A stretch of DNA of 64,000 nt from Staphylococcus sp. IVB6181. Lineage in GTDB: Bacteria; Bacillota; Bacilli; Staphylococcales; Staphylococcaceae. Shown here in pieces: positions 41,182 through 50,539 of the stretch. Where the stretch lies: NCBI RefSeq assembly GCF_025561445.1, contig NZ_CP095096.1:1-64000 (forward strand), written 5' to 3'. The number at the start of each line of letters is the position of its first letter. The stretch's first letter is position 1. The notes under the pieces are model-generated. The model did no database searches. It saw only the letters and a list, made by a program, of their open reading frames with translations, and had not been told where the DNA came from. The position numbers were made by a program, and so were the translations under genes.

Positions 41182-42099
41182 ATGCAGACAGTATTAGGTA
41201 GTAATGGACAAATTGGTCAAGAAATTGCAAAAGAATTATATAGAAATTTCACAAAAGAAATTCGATTAGTCAGTCGAAAACCTAAAAAAATTCATGAAAC
41301 TGATGAAGTTATACCTGCAGATTTAATGAACTATGAAGAAGCATTAAATGCCATTGAGGGTAGTGAGATTGTTTATTTTGCAGTAGGCCTTCCTGCTGAT
41401 TCACAAATGTGGGAAACGCACTTTCCCAAAATGATGGAAAATGTCATTAAAGCATGTCAAGTTACTGGTGCAAAACTTGCATTCTTTGATAATACGTATA
41501 TGTATGAAAAAAATGCTAACGTGCAAAAAGAAAATAGTCCGTTTCTTCCAGTAGGACGAAAATCAAAAGTTCGTGCAGATATGGCTCAAATGGTATTAGA
41601 GGCAATTGAAGATAAAACAATTGAAGCAGTCATTGGGCGTGCACCGGAATTCTATGGACCAGATCGCACACAAAGTATTACAAATACATTAGTGTTTAAT
41701 AGAATTAAAGCAAACAAAAAACCTATAATTCCAGTAAGCGCTTCTGTCCTAAGAACATTAATATGGACGCCGGATGCCAGTCGTGCGCTTGCATTGCTTG
41801 GAAATACTCCAGATGCTTATGGTCAAACATGGCATTTGCCTACAGATAAAAGTATTACTTATAAAACCTTAATAGAAATAACAGAGGCTGTAACAGGACA
41901 AACTATTAAATACATGATATTGCCAATAGGCGTGTTTAAATTTGGCAGTTTCTTTAATAATCAGGTTAAAGAATTGATGGAATTATTACCGAGATATAAA
42001 TATGACAATATTTTCAGCTCACAAAAATTTAAACAAAGATTTCCTGAGTTTAAAGTGACAACATTTAAAGAAGGCATCGAGCAAGTCTTTCATCAATAA
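41182..42099 (+). CDS. NAD(P)-binding epimerase/dehydratase-like protein
   Basis: A 305-residue Rossmann-fold protein of the extended SDR group. The N-terminal GSNGQIGQEI is the dinucleotide loop, AVGLPADSQMW replaces the usual catalytic region, and GRAPEFYGPD is typical of NAD-dependent epimerase-like proteins. A canonical YxxxK is not obvious, so catalysis is uncertain. ATG 41182 is preferred to GTG 41173 because GCGGAG is 10 bases upstream. It is followed after 19 bases by a PfpI-type gene. Confidence 0.8.
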   Translation: MQTVLGSNGQIGQEIAKELYRNFTKEIRLVSRKPKKIHETDEVIPADLMNYEEALNAIEGSEIVYFAVGLPADSQMWETHFPKMMENVIKACQVTGAKLAFFDNTYMYEKNANVQKENSPFLPVGRKSKVRADMAQMVLEAIEDKTIEAVIGRAPEFYGPDRTQSITNTLVFNRIKANKKPIIPVSASVLRTLIWTPDASRALALLGNTPDAYGQTWHLPTDKSITYKTLIEITEAVTGQTIKYMILPIGVFKFGSFFNNQVKELMELLPRYKYDNIFSSQKFKQRFPEFKVTTFKEGIEQVFHQ

Positions 42100-42118
42100 C
42101 TAAAAGGCAGGGAAAAAC

Positions 42119-42802
42119 ATGAAGAAAATAATGATAGTCGATACATCAAGTGCACAATTTGGAGAAAATGATAAACCAACTAGGTTATGGTTAGGTGAAC
42201 TTGTTCATTTTTACGACTACTTTAATAACGATAACTATCAGATTGATATTTATAATATAAAAGGCGGAGAAACACCTATTGATCCAGTCAGTTTAAAGCC
42301 TTTTGTTTTTGATAGCTTAACTAAGAAGTATTTTGAGGATCAAGCATTTATGGCATTATTACAGAACTCACCATCGATTAGTGAAGCGAACTCATTAGAT
42401 TATAACGTAATCTATTTTACAGGTGGGCATGGTGTGATGTTTGATTTTCTTGATAACGAAGTGATTCAAAATGCGGTCAATGAGATTTACAATCATGGCG
42501 GTGTAGTTTCTGCAGTATGCCATGGTATCGCAGCTTTATTAAATGTTAAGGATAAGAAGGGCAGATACTTTATTGATAATAAAGCACTTACGGGTTTCTC
42601 AAATGTGGAAGAAGTCTTAGCAAATCGTAAACAACTCGTTCCGTTTATGTTAGAAACTGAATTGAAAAAAAGAGATGCAAAATATAGTAAAGCTAAACTA
42701 CCATTTAGACCTTATGTGGTTAAAGATGACCGCTTAGTTACTGGTCAAAACCCGCAATCACCTAAGAAAGTTGCTGAGGCAGTAGAAAGCATACTTAAAT
42801 AG
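42119..42802 (+). CDS. DJ-1/PfpI (Hsp31-like) type 1 glutamine-amidotransferase-fold protein
   Basis: A 227-residue protein with the nucleophile Cys in VCHGIAALLN and the neighbouring GGHGVMFD. This is the Hsp31/PfpI glyoxalase III or chaperone subgroup, thought to detoxify methylglyoxal or repair glycated proteins. It is a divergent paralogue of the gene at 55746-56426. It lies 19 bases after the SDR-like gene and is probably in the same operon. Confidence 0.86.
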   Translation: MKKIMIVDTSSAQFGENDKPTRLWLGELVHFYDYFNNDNYQIDIYNIKGGETPIDPVSLKPFVFDSLTKKYFEDQAFMALLQNSPSISEANSLDYNVIYFTGGHGVMFDFLDNEVIQNAVNEIYNHGGVVSAVCHGIAALLNVKDKKGRYFIDNKALTGFSNVEEVLANRKQLVPFMLETELKKRDAKYSKAKLPFRPYVVKDDRLVTGQNPQSPKKVAEAVESILK

Positions 42803-43026
42803 CATACATCATCTTAAAGTATGCTTACGTCTATATTGCGATAAGCAGCCATTACAGTACAAGCGTTGCGTTGTTAACTATTTGCAGGAAGCATGTATGA
42901 CAGTAAGTATCAGACAAACTTTCAACCAAACTTGGAAATGAATATCACTATAAAGAATCTTATAAGGTGGTATTTATTTTCAAGTTTTTTTGTGTCTTCC
43001 TATCTTTAATAACTAAATCAATCTTC

Positions 43027-43227
43027 CTAAAAGTAAAAGAGGATGACATAAAGAGACCCTATTATTAATCCGCCAATAAAGCTAATGATTAACCATTTTT
43101 TAATATTTCTTAACTCTGCTGCTGTTTTCCCTGTTCTTTTTTCTATCCATTTACCGTCTAACCATTTAACTAAGGTAAATACTATGGCTGTTCCTATAAT
43201 GATTAAAAATGCAATTATATATTTCAT
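43027..43227 (-). CDS. Small two-helix membrane protein, unknown function
   Basis: A 66-residue protein with helices at about 3-23 and 46-65 around a basic loop (KWIEKRTGKTAAELRNIKK). AAAGGAG sits before the ATG. No family recognised. It stands alone between the PfpI-type gene and the decarboxylase, reading against both. The rest of 42803-43458 shows no other gene. Confidence 0.65.
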   Translation of the reverse strand: MKYIIAFLIIIGTAIVFTLVKWLDGKWIEKRTGKTAAELRNIKKWLIISFIGGLIIGSLYVILFYF

Positions 43228-43458
43228 AAAATACTCCTTTCCATGATAGATATGAATGATTTAAAAATAATAAAAATTTATATTCATATTGATTTTAACG
43301 AAAATCAATATACTATACAAGTAGTGGCAGATAATGAAAACTAATCGCAAAATCTTAAAGCAACCTTCTATAAAACATAGTGAATGATTGTATGACAAAA
43401 GCCCCTTGTGTGATAATTGTATTGAATAAATATCTAAATAGAGGAGCATAGAAGAGAT

Positions 43459-44868
43459 ATGGATTTTAATGAGAACAATATAGATTTAGAAACCATTATC
43501 AGAGACGAAGTCAACAAGTATTTATCTAGAGATATTGGAGAGCTTCCAGCAACGCAGCAAGCGCCGCTTGAACTTAGAAAGAAATATGAGTATATGGAAG
43601 TGCCAAGTGAAGGACGTAATATCTACGATGTGCTGAAAGATCTGAATAACGAAGTATTGAATTACTTATATCGTCCGAATCATCCTCGTTCTTTCTCATT
43701 TATACCAGGTCCTGCATCACGTTTATCATGGCTTGGGGATATTTTGAGTACAGCTAACAATATACATGCCTCGAACTTTAAAAATGCGACATTGCCGATT
43801 AATATTGAACGTAATTTAATCAATTATCTGGCAGGTAAAATCGGATATGAAATCAAGCCGGCAGGCGGTGTGTTTGTGTCTGGCGGCTCAATGGCTAATT
43901 TAACCGCATTAGTTGCGGCTAGAGATGCACAAATCAATATGGAGGACATTAAGAAAGCGACTGTCTACTTAACCTCTCAAACACATCATTCTGTCGGTAA
44001 AGCATTACATGTCGCAGGATTCTTAAAGAAAAATATCCGAAGAATTGATTATAACGAAGACTTCACAATGAATACGGATAGTCTAAAAGCTGAAATAGAA
44101 AAGGATATAGAAGCAGGTTATAAGCCTGCGATTGTGATTTCAACTGCAGGTACAACCAATACAGGGTCAGTTGATGACTTTACAACACTTGGAGATATCT
44201 GTGATGCATACAACCTATGGCTTCATGTGGATGGTGCTTATGGTTTATCTCACATCCTCTCAGATAAAGCAGAACATCTATTTAAAGGTGTAGAACGTTC
44301 CGACAGTGTAAGCTGGGATGCACATAAACTATTATTCCAAACTTACAGTTGTGCAATGGTTGTTGTGAAAGAAAAACAACATCTGCTTCAAAGCTTTGGT
44401 GAAGATGCGGAATACTTAGATGACATTGCATCTGACGATGATGTGATTGATCCTGAAATGTTAGGTATAGAACTTACACGACCTGCTAGGGCATTGAAAT
44501 TATGGATCACACTGCAAGTTATTGGTGAAGATGAAATTATTAAACGCATTAAATACGGTGAAGATTTAGCTGAGTACGCTGAAAGCTATGTATCACAACT
44601 TGATCATTGGCGTATCGTTTCTCATGCCAATCTCTCTATTGTTAACTTCAGATATGAAAATGAAGATTTAACTGAAGCACAAAACAACCAGCTCAATAGT
44701 ATGGCTGCACAAAAGATAGCAGATTCCGGCTATGCGGTAGCATATACAACAGTACTAAACAATCAACGTGTGATTCGATTATGTACAACAAACCCATTAA
44801 CAACAGAAGATGACATTAAAGAAACTATCAATAGACTCAATCTCTATATTAGTGAGGTGCATCTATGA
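43459..44868 (+). CDS. PLP-dependent group II decarboxylase (SadA-like, aromatic amino acids)
   Basis: A 469-residue pyridoxal-phosphate enzyme. The cofactor lysine lies in SWDAHKLLFQ. The N-terminal NHPRSFSFIPGPAS and the substrate-site LHVDGAYGLS match the aromatic L-amino-acid/tyrosine decarboxylase family. The staphylococcal member SadA makes trace amines such as tryptamine and phenethylamine. Substrate assignment is by family only; diaminobutyrate or glutamate-type decarboxylation is the alternative. Its stop overlaps the next gene. No amine antiporter is adjacent. Confidence 0.75.
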   Translation: MDFNENNIDLETIIRDEVNKYLSRDIGELPATQQAPLELRKKYEYMEVPSEGRNIYDVLKDLNNEVLNYLYRPNHPRSFSFIPGPASRLSWLGDILSTANNIHASNFKNATLPINIERNLINYLAGKIGYEIKPAGGVFVSGGSMANLTALVAARDAQINMEDIKKATVYLTSQTHHSVGKALHVAGFLKKNIRRIDYNEDFTMNTDSLKAEIEKDIEAGYKPAIVISTAGTTNTGSVDDFTTLGDICDAYNLWLHVDGAYGLSHILSDKAEHLFKGVERSDSVSWDAHKLLFQTYSCAMVVVKEKQHLLQSFGEDAEYLDDIASDDDVIDPEMLGIELTRPARALKLWITLQVIGEDEIIKRIKYGEDLAEYAESYVSQLDHWRIVSHANLSIVNFRYENEDLTEAQNNQLNSMAAQKIADSGYAVAYTTVLNNQRVIRLCTTNPLTTEDDIKETINRLNLYISEVHL

Positions 44869-46184
44869 AAAATCCTAGAGATTTAACTTTCTCAAAGCTT
44901 CTAAGTAAGAAATATAAAGTTTCAGAACTTCTAACGATTTGTGAGAATTTCAACATACCTGTGAGTTCTAAGCTCAAAAAACAAGAAATCATAGATAAAA
45001 TTGTACAACGATTTCATAATCATCCAGATGAAATGATCGAATCTAATTTAGATGAAGATTTGATTGAAATGGTGTGTACAATGATTGTTTCAGGACATAA
45101 TTCGAGTGGCTTCTTAAAAGATCAGCTAAAAAGTTATTTTGTGTATGAAAATAACTATGGATTAATGGTGCCAAAAGAAGTAATAGAGGCATTTAAAAGT
45201 TATTTTGAAAAGCATGGTATCAGTGTTATTAAATTCTTGGTTAAGCGAGGCTATCAATTTGAAAATGGTGTCATTAATGAAAATCTTCATTATCAACTCC
45301 CGAAAACAAGCAGACATATTAATGGTATTGCAGAAACTTTAAAAATCGATGAAGTCGCGAAAAAAGAGTATATTCAATGGTTGGAGCAACAAAAAAACTT
45401 GTCTCCAGAAGGTATGTTTTTATTAAAAGGTTTAATAGGTGAGTATCAAAATTTTGAAGACTATCTGCGATTTGTGAAGGTTCCTGACTTTCCTCTGAAT
45501 GAAGAGGAAGCAATGGATACAATGGTGAAGAAAATGTACTTTTTTGGTGGGTTAGCAGAAATGTATGGCATTGTACCTATATCTATAGTAGTTAGATTAT
45601 ACAATCAATTCTTTCAAACAACATATACAGAAAGAGAATGGATGGTTGCTTTCGAGGAGGCAATTGAAAAAAGCGATATTGCCTTTTTAACGGTGACTGA
45701 CTTGGTGCATAGCATGTTAAAAGATGATTATTATCAAGATGAAGACTATATCGATTATGATTGGGAAGATGATGATTCAGTCTATGAAGATGGTGATGTT
45801 AACTTTTATTTTGAAGTAGAAGAAGCACGTGCACAGATTGAGTATTATTTGCCAAAAACATTACAAGAAGTCGTGCATCTTGGTAAATATCAATATGAAA
45901 ACACACCAGAACTCATCTCGTTATTACAACAGCTGAAAAGTTATTGCACTAGGGATGCGCATTATAAGGCAGTGGATACAATAGATGCTGTGGTATTTTC
46001 ACTTAGAACAGATTTGAATCAAGATCGAATTCAAAGCTTTGCGAAGTCTCTCATCATAGCGAAGGATTTTGAAGGTATCAGCGAAGATGCATTAATCATA
46101 TTATTAACTGAAATCAAAAGTCATCTGCATCTTTGGAAGTATCGCGGCCATACAAAAGCATCATTTAAACAACATAATAACTAA
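44865..46184 (+). CDS. Uncharacterised protein with N-terminal SAP/Rho-like segment
   Basis: A 439-residue cytosolic protein coupled to the decarboxylase by a 4-base ATGA overlap. The N terminus (LLSKKYKVSELLTICENFNI...KKQEIIDKIVQRF) resembles SAP or Rho-N helical nucleic-acid-binding motifs. The middle is helical, and an acidic patch (about 290-315, DEDYIDYDWEDDDSVYEDGD) follows. No catalytic motif is recognised. Coupling suggests a role tied to the decarboxylase, but none is known to me. Confidence 0.75.
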   Translation: MKNPRDLTFSKLLSKKYKVSELLTICENFNIPVSSKLKKQEIIDKIVQRFHNHPDEMIESNLDEDLIEMVCTMIVSGHNSSGFLKDQLKSYFVYENNYGLMVPKEVIEAFKSYFEKHGISVIKFLVKRGYQFENGVINENLHYQLPKTSRHINGIAETLKIDEVAKKEYIQWLEQQKNLSPEGMFLLKGLIGEYQNFEDYLRFVKVPDFPLNEEEAMDTMVKKMYFFGGLAEMYGIVPISIVVRLYNQFFQTTYTEREWMVAFEEAIEKSDIAFLTVTDLVHSMLKDDYYQDEDYIDYDWEDDDSVYEDGDVNFYFEVEEARAQIEYYLPKTLQEVVHLGKYQYENTPELISLLQQLKSYCTRDAHYKAVDTIDAVVFSLRTDLNQDRIQSFAKSLIIAKDFEGISEDALIILLTEIKSHLHLWKYRGHTKASFKQHNN

Positions 46185-46225
46185 TATCATGAACTACAGA
46201 AAAAAGGATGGTAATCTTTTTGATT

Positions 46226-46276
46226 AACTCCCTGTAGAGCAGGCATTTAAAAAATGAAAGCTTTATAGGGAGTTTT
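46226..46276 (+). terminator. Hairpin after the decarboxylase operon
   Basis: AACTCCCTGTA pairs with TATAGGGAGTT across a 26-base loop, followed by TTTTC. The long loop lowers confidence. Confidence 0.45.
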
Positions 46277-46393
46277 CATATGTAAATATATCTAAATTAA
46301 TATAATACTTCTGGCCAGGAATTGCACGATTATCGTGTAGTATGGAAAAAAGTTTAAAGATATTATAGGTAAAATAAAACAAGAAGAGGCTTT

Positions 46394-46504
46394 ATGAAGA
46401 AGAGATTAGGCTTAATAGGGAGTTGGAATTATTTATACATACAATTACCAATTACTTTGATAACGAAAGAAGAATTGGGAGTTAAAAAGGCAAGACTCCT
46501 GTAG
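46394..46504 (+). CDS. Possible 36-residue small ORF
   Basis: A short frame MKKRLGLIGSWNYLYIQLPI... with AGAGGC 4 bases before its ATG. It ends inside the hairpin serving the opposite strand. It may be chance or a remnant. Apart from it, the 410-bp gap 46185-46593 contains only hairpins. Confidence 0.2.
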   Translation: MKKRLGLIGSWNYLYIQLPITLITKEELGVKKARLL

Positions 46505-46524
46505 AATACAGAAATCTTGCCTTT
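46484..46524 (-). terminator. Terminator for the minus-strand anchored-protein pair
   Basis: AAAGGCAAGA / TCTTGCCTTT stem with a minus-strand T-run from the A's at 46484-46488. Confidence 0.7.
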
Positions 46525-46593
46525 GGAAAGTTAGCTTAACCAAAAAGTACAACGTTTTAGGTTCGCTACAAACTCTTAGTTACTTTTATTTCC

Positions 46594-47166
46594 TTAAGGT
46601 AAAGTCACATGTTCTTCATGAAATTTTTCATTCATCATTCCATCCCAAAAAGAAACTCGACCATCTTGTTCAACTAAGAAAGTATAAGAGCCATGTCCTG
46701 ATTTATTGTTTGCAGGGATTTTCCATACACCTTCTCCTTGTGCTGAGAACTCTGGTTGCTGAAATTTAATTTTTGAAGCGTCTCCATCTTCACTTTGATT
46801 AATGGCAGCTATTAGATAATCGAAAACATTATCTCTGTTGACTCTTAAATGTGCAAATTCATCTTTATTAGTCATTCGTTGTGAAGAACCTTCGTGTACT
46901 TTAACAATCTCACTTCCGTCAGTAGCTTGTGTATCCTGTTTATTAGTTGTTGTTTCAGTTGATTGATTTATATTCTCAGTATTATCAGACTCATGTTCTG
47001 ATTCATCATGTGTGTTGTCATCATTTTCTTTATCATCTTTTAATTGAGCTTCCAGATTCTTTTTCTCTAGTTCAACTTCTTGATACTTATTATATCCAAA
47101 GAAACCGGTAGCACCTATGATTCCGAGTATTAATACTAAGGATACAGTTATTAAAAGCTTGTTCAT
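46594..47166 (-). CDS. Membrane-anchored exported protein with acidic linker, unknown
   Basis: 190 residues: an N-terminal hydrophobic anchor (about 3-23), a charged helix, a Ser/Thr/Asp/Glu/Asn-rich linker (about 45-85) and a folded C-terminal domain (about 90-190, ending FWDGMMNEKFHEEHVTLP). There is no lipobox Cys, so it is probably an uncleaved signal anchor. AAGGAG precedes the ATG. It lies 38 bases after a similarly built gene and is probably co-transcribed. Function unknown. Confidence 0.75.
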   Translation of the reverse strand: MNKLLITVSLVLILGIIGATGFFGYNKYQEVELEKKNLEAQLKDDKENDDNTHDESEHESDNTENINQSTETTTNKQDTQATDGSEIVKVHEGSSQRMTNKDEFAHLRVNRDNVFDYLIAAINQSEDGDASKIKFQQPEFSAQGEGVWKIPANNKSGHGSYTFLVEQDGRVSFWDGMMNEKFHEEHVTLP

Positions 47167-47204
47167 ATTATAGTTCTCCTTGTTATGTTCGTAATATCGT
47201 TAGA

Positions 47205-47750
47205 TTATTGATTATCCGCTTCCATAGCATTCGTTCTTCTCTCTCTTTGTTCAGCTTCATCATTAGTTAGTGTACTTGGATCACGTTCCATCAATTCTGC
47301 ATTGTCACCAGAAAGATCTGCACCTGGTTCAGGTATTTCTCCTCTGGCAGCTTTTTCGTACATTTCTTTTTGTTTAGCATATTCAGCATCTGCATCAAAA
47401 GCGCTGTCTGATGATTTAGACGTACTTTGAGAAGGTGCTTGGTTATTTTGAGATGGAGCAGGTTGTGATTCTTGTACAGGTGGTTGTGAAGATGCAGTAT
47501 CATTTTGTGATTGATTATATACTTCTTGTGTATTGCTTTCTTCACTATAAACTGATTCTGTATTATTTTCATTTTCTTCCTGTTCTTTTTTCTTTTGTTT
47601 CTCTTTTGCTTTCTTCTCTTTTTCTTTAGCTATTTTAGTTTCTTCTTTTTTCAGTTCTAAATCTTTATAACTGCCATAAGCAAAGACGATCGCAATTCCT
47701 AATGCAGCTACAAGCGCTACAATTCCTAAACTCACAAAAATCTTTTTCAA
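47205..47750 (-). CDS. Membrane-anchored low-complexity protein, unknown
   Basis: I start at TTG 47750 because GGGAGAT lies just upstream of it and the product then begins MKKIFVSLGIVALVAALGIA, a normal signal anchor. The ATG at 47765 has no ribosome site. The 181 residues comprise the anchor, a Lys/Glu-rich charged helix (about 35-60), a Gln/Ser/Asn/Pro-rich linker and a C-terminal acidic segment (ELMERDPSTLTNDEAEQRERR). It may reach across the wall. No family recognised. Confidence 0.72.
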   Translation of the reverse strand: MKKIFVSLGIVALVAALGIAIVFAYGSYKDLELKKEETKIAKEKEKKAKEKQKKKEQEENENNTESVYSEESNTQEVYNQSQNDTASSQPPVQESQPAPSQNNQAPSQSTSKSSDSAFDADAEYAKQKEMYEKAARGEIPEPGADLSGDNAELMERDPSTLTNDEAEQRERRTNAMEADNQ

Positions 47751-48013
47751 TATACTATCTCCCATCTATTTTTCTTATTAGTATTAGAATAATCTATTTA
47801 CCAACAATTTGATAGAAGTTTTTAATAAATAGTGTGCTTTTTGGATTGGCATAATAGAGATAGAAAATAGTAATTTTAAATTTTAAAAATGTTGATATTT
47901 TGATAAAAGTAGTTTTGTGCGTGAAATTAACATTAATACTATTAATCCTATTTTTGAATGAACATGGTAAAATGGTTTGGGGAGTATAGAGAGACTAATA
48001 AGGAGAAAAGATA

Positions 48014-49198
48014 ATGAACAGAGATGAGACAGCATTATTAGCATTTCTAAAAGATATTGATTGTTTGAAAGAAGTAGAAAAGCATTCTAATCAGTTTAAC
48101 TTATTTGAAGTACTAGGTGTTGTGGATACTGAAATACGTCACAGCAATATGCTCGCTTGGTTGTTGGATCCGAATGAAATTCATGGGCTAAATGATACGT
48201 TCCTAAAAGAATTAATTAAGCTTTATATCGATGGAACAGAAAGATTCAGTTCGAATCAAACGCTTTTCAAGTTATTGTTAAATGATTTTGAGGATGCCGT
48301 TGTTTTAAGAGAGTGGAGAAATATAGATATACTTGTTGTATCAGAACAAAATCAAACAGTGATTGTGATTGAGAATAAGATCTGGAGTAAAGAATCCAAA
48401 CATCAACTCAAAAAGTATCAAGCCATTGTTGATAGAGAATATCCTGGCTATGAGCAATTATTTTTATTTTTAACACCAGAAGGTGATGATGCTAGCGATA
48501 GTGCGACATGGTCTAGCATTGCTTACAGTCAGATTTTAGATTGTATCCATGCAATCTTAGAAAGCAAAGCTAATATTATCAACCCTAAAGTAGTAGATTT
48601 TATTAATCAATACATCGGTATTTTGAGGAGGCACATCGTGGGAGATGAAACATTAGAAAAATTCTGCGGTCAGATTTACGCAAAACACAAGAGAGCATTG
48701 GATTTAATCTTTGAATATAAACCAGATATCTTAAATGACATTTCTAAGATGCTGCAAGAACATATTGCTCAGAATGATGAGTTGGTTTTGGATCAATGCA
48801 GTAAATCATATATTCGCTTTACGACTAAAAGTCTAGACAGAGTAATGCCGCTTAATAAGACCGAGAACAAATGGACACCTAGTAATAGAGTAGTTTTATA
48901 CGAAATTGTAAACACTCAAAAGTTTACTGGAATATATTTATTGATAGGGCCTGCAGAAACAGAAGAAAGAACATTGGTTTTTGAAACCGCAAAACGATGC
49001 GAACATCTAAAAACAAGAAAGTTATCCAAAGAATATACGAGAATTTATTCCAAAAATTTCTATCGACGTAATGATAGAAGTGAAATGAGTCATGAAGAAA
49101 TTTTAGAAAAGGTGCTTCAGGCTTTTGATAAGTTTATCCAAAGTGATATGAAAACGGTAGAAGAAGAGTTATTATCACATTATTCACGTCATGCGTGA
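48014..49198 (+). CDS. PD-(D/E)XK nuclease superfamily protein
   Basis: A 394-residue protein of the PDDEXK_4 type. The nuclease core reads E40 (VVDTEIRHSNMLAWLL), D105 (WRNIDILVVS), E120-N-K122 (IVIENKIWS) and Q131-x3-Y135, the full active-site set. The C-terminal half is a separate domain of unknown role. AAGGAG precedes the ATG. Family members are often found in defence or mobile loci, but no partner gene lies beside it here, so function is open. Confidence 0.8.
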   Translation: MNRDETALLAFLKDIDCLKEVEKHSNQFNLFEVLGVVDTEIRHSNMLAWLLDPNEIHGLNDTFLKELIKLYIDGTERFSSNQTLFKLLLNDFEDAVVLREWRNIDILVVSEQNQTVIVIENKIWSKESKHQLKKYQAIVDREYPGYEQLFLFLTPEGDDASDSATWSSIAYSQILDCIHAILESKANIINPKVVDFINQYIGILRRHIVGDETLEKFCGQIYAKHKRALDLIFEYKPDILNDISKMLQEHIAQNDELVLDQCSKSYIRFTTKSLDRVMPLNKTENKWTPSNRVVLYEIVNTQKFTGIYLLIGPAETEERTLVFETAKRCEHLKTRKLSKEYTRIYSKNFYRRNDRSEMSHEEILEKVLQAFDKFIQSDMKTVEEELLSHYSRHA

Positions 49199-49234
49199 TG
49201 TATGGATTTCTTTATAAGTGATACTAGTCATAAA

Positions 49235-49264
49235 AATAGAAGCAGTGCACGGCACGCTTCTATT
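49235..49264. terminator. Bidirectional terminator
   Basis: AATAGAAGC / GCTTCTATT stem between convergent genes. Confidence 0.7.
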
Positions 49265-49275
49265 CTTATGGCTTA

Positions 49276-50208
49276 TTATTGTATTTTCATTTCTAATTGA
49301 TGTATCAGATGTGTAATCATCGTATTCAATGGTGTAGGGACATTGAGTGCTTGACCATAAGCTGCGACTTGTCCGTTGAGGTAGTCGATTTCAGTCAGAC
49401 GGCCATTGTTATAGTCTTGATGCATAGATGGATAATGCAGACCTTGTGTCTCTTTAGGATAGGCCGCTTCGATTTTATTTAAGAGTTCTGCACTGTCTAA
49501 TTCAACACCTTTTGCTTTTGCGACAGTTACGATTTCTTCAATTAGCGGCACAATCATTTGTCGAGATTCTGGATAACTGCCGAATTCGTAAATGGTCTTA
49601 TCTAAGATCGTGCAGAGCGGGTTTAATACACTATTTAACGTGGCTTTAGACCAAATGGATTTAAAGACATCTTCGCTGATTTGAGCATGAAGTCCAGCTT
49701 CATTGAGTACATTTAAAATGAAATCTGTACGTGCATCTTTCTCTCCGTCAGCACGCTGCAAATCAATCGTACCGTTTCCTTCTAGTAACAATTGTCCAGG
49801 ACCGCGCAGTCCAGCAGTCCACATTGTGACCGCAAGATAAATTTGAGACATCGGCACAAATTTAGATAGACGCTCTTCATGGCCTAAACCATTCATCATA
49901 CTTAAGATAGCTGTTTCATCATGGATACAGCCGATCGACTGCAAGTGTTCAAGCATAGCTTCTGACTGCATGGATTTCGTCAAAATAACAATTAAATCAA
50001 ACTGCTCATTCACATCTTTAGAAAGCACTGCTGGAATTTCAACAGTATACGTATCTGTTTCAGTTTGTACTTCCATGCCTTGTGCATTGATACGATTCAC
50101 ATGTTCTTCCCAGTTATCAATCAATGTCACGTCATAACCTGCTTCTTTGATAGAGACCCCGATGCGTCCTCCCATCGCACCTGCGCCAGCGATTCCTACT
50201 TTATACAT
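49276..50208 (-). CDS. 2-dehydropantoate 2-reductase family protein
   Basis: A 310-residue ketopantoate-reductase-like enzyme (PanE/ApbA) that would reduce ketopantoate with NADPH in pantothenate synthesis. The N-terminal GAGAMGGRIG is the dinucleotide loop. The catalytic Lys is in FKSIWSKATLNSVLN, and the C-terminal HYPSMHQDYNNGRLTEID is typical. Staphylococci often carry more than one homologue, so true PanE function is not certain. It is a single gene with no pan neighbours. Confidence 0.83.
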   Translation of the reverse strand: MYKVGIAGAGAMGGRIGVSIKEAGYDVTLIDNWEEHVNRINAQGMEVQTETDTYTVEIPAVLSKDVNEQFDLIVILTKSMQSEAMLEHLQSIGCIHDETAILSMMNGLGHEERLSKFVPMSQIYLAVTMWTAGLRGPGQLLLEGNGTIDLQRADGEKDARTDFILNVLNEAGLHAQISEDVFKSIWSKATLNSVLNPLCTILDKTIYEFGSYPESRQMIVPLIEEIVTVAKAKGVELDSAELLNKIEAAYPKETQGLHYPSMHQDYNNGRLTEIDYLNGQVAAYGQALNVPTPLNTMITHLIHQLEMKIQ

Positions 50209-50539
50209 AACGCTTCACCCCTAAAATAATAAAATTATCCTAATAATAATATTGTCATTATATATAAATACCCTACTATTATTTGAAATAACAGATGTTT
50301 CTAAGACAATAAGATAGTGAGAGGGTATATAGGTTTCGTTTTGCTTTGCCGTCTTAGAAATGAATTGCATATTCATTGAATAGTAAAATTTAGGAGTTAA
50401 AGTATTAAACACTGTTTGAAAGTATACTGAAACCGAGATTTATGACTTGTTTTATTTCATGTGAATAAACAAAGAAGCACCTATGCTTTGATTTAAGCAT
50501 AGGTACTTCAAAGGTAATATATAAGATTTTTAAATGTGT
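50209..50539. other. Gene-free spacer with a hairpin
   Basis: The 330 bp hold AT-rich DNA and one strong hairpin at 50475-50508 (ACCTATGCTT / AAGCATAGGT). The hairpin could end transcription of the VOC gene on the minus strand. I see no supported gene. Confidence 0.5.

Noticed and set aside
50221-50412. 63-codon minus-strand frame upstream of the PanE-like gene on the plus side
   Set aside because: No ribosome site and AT-driven composition; better read as a spacer.
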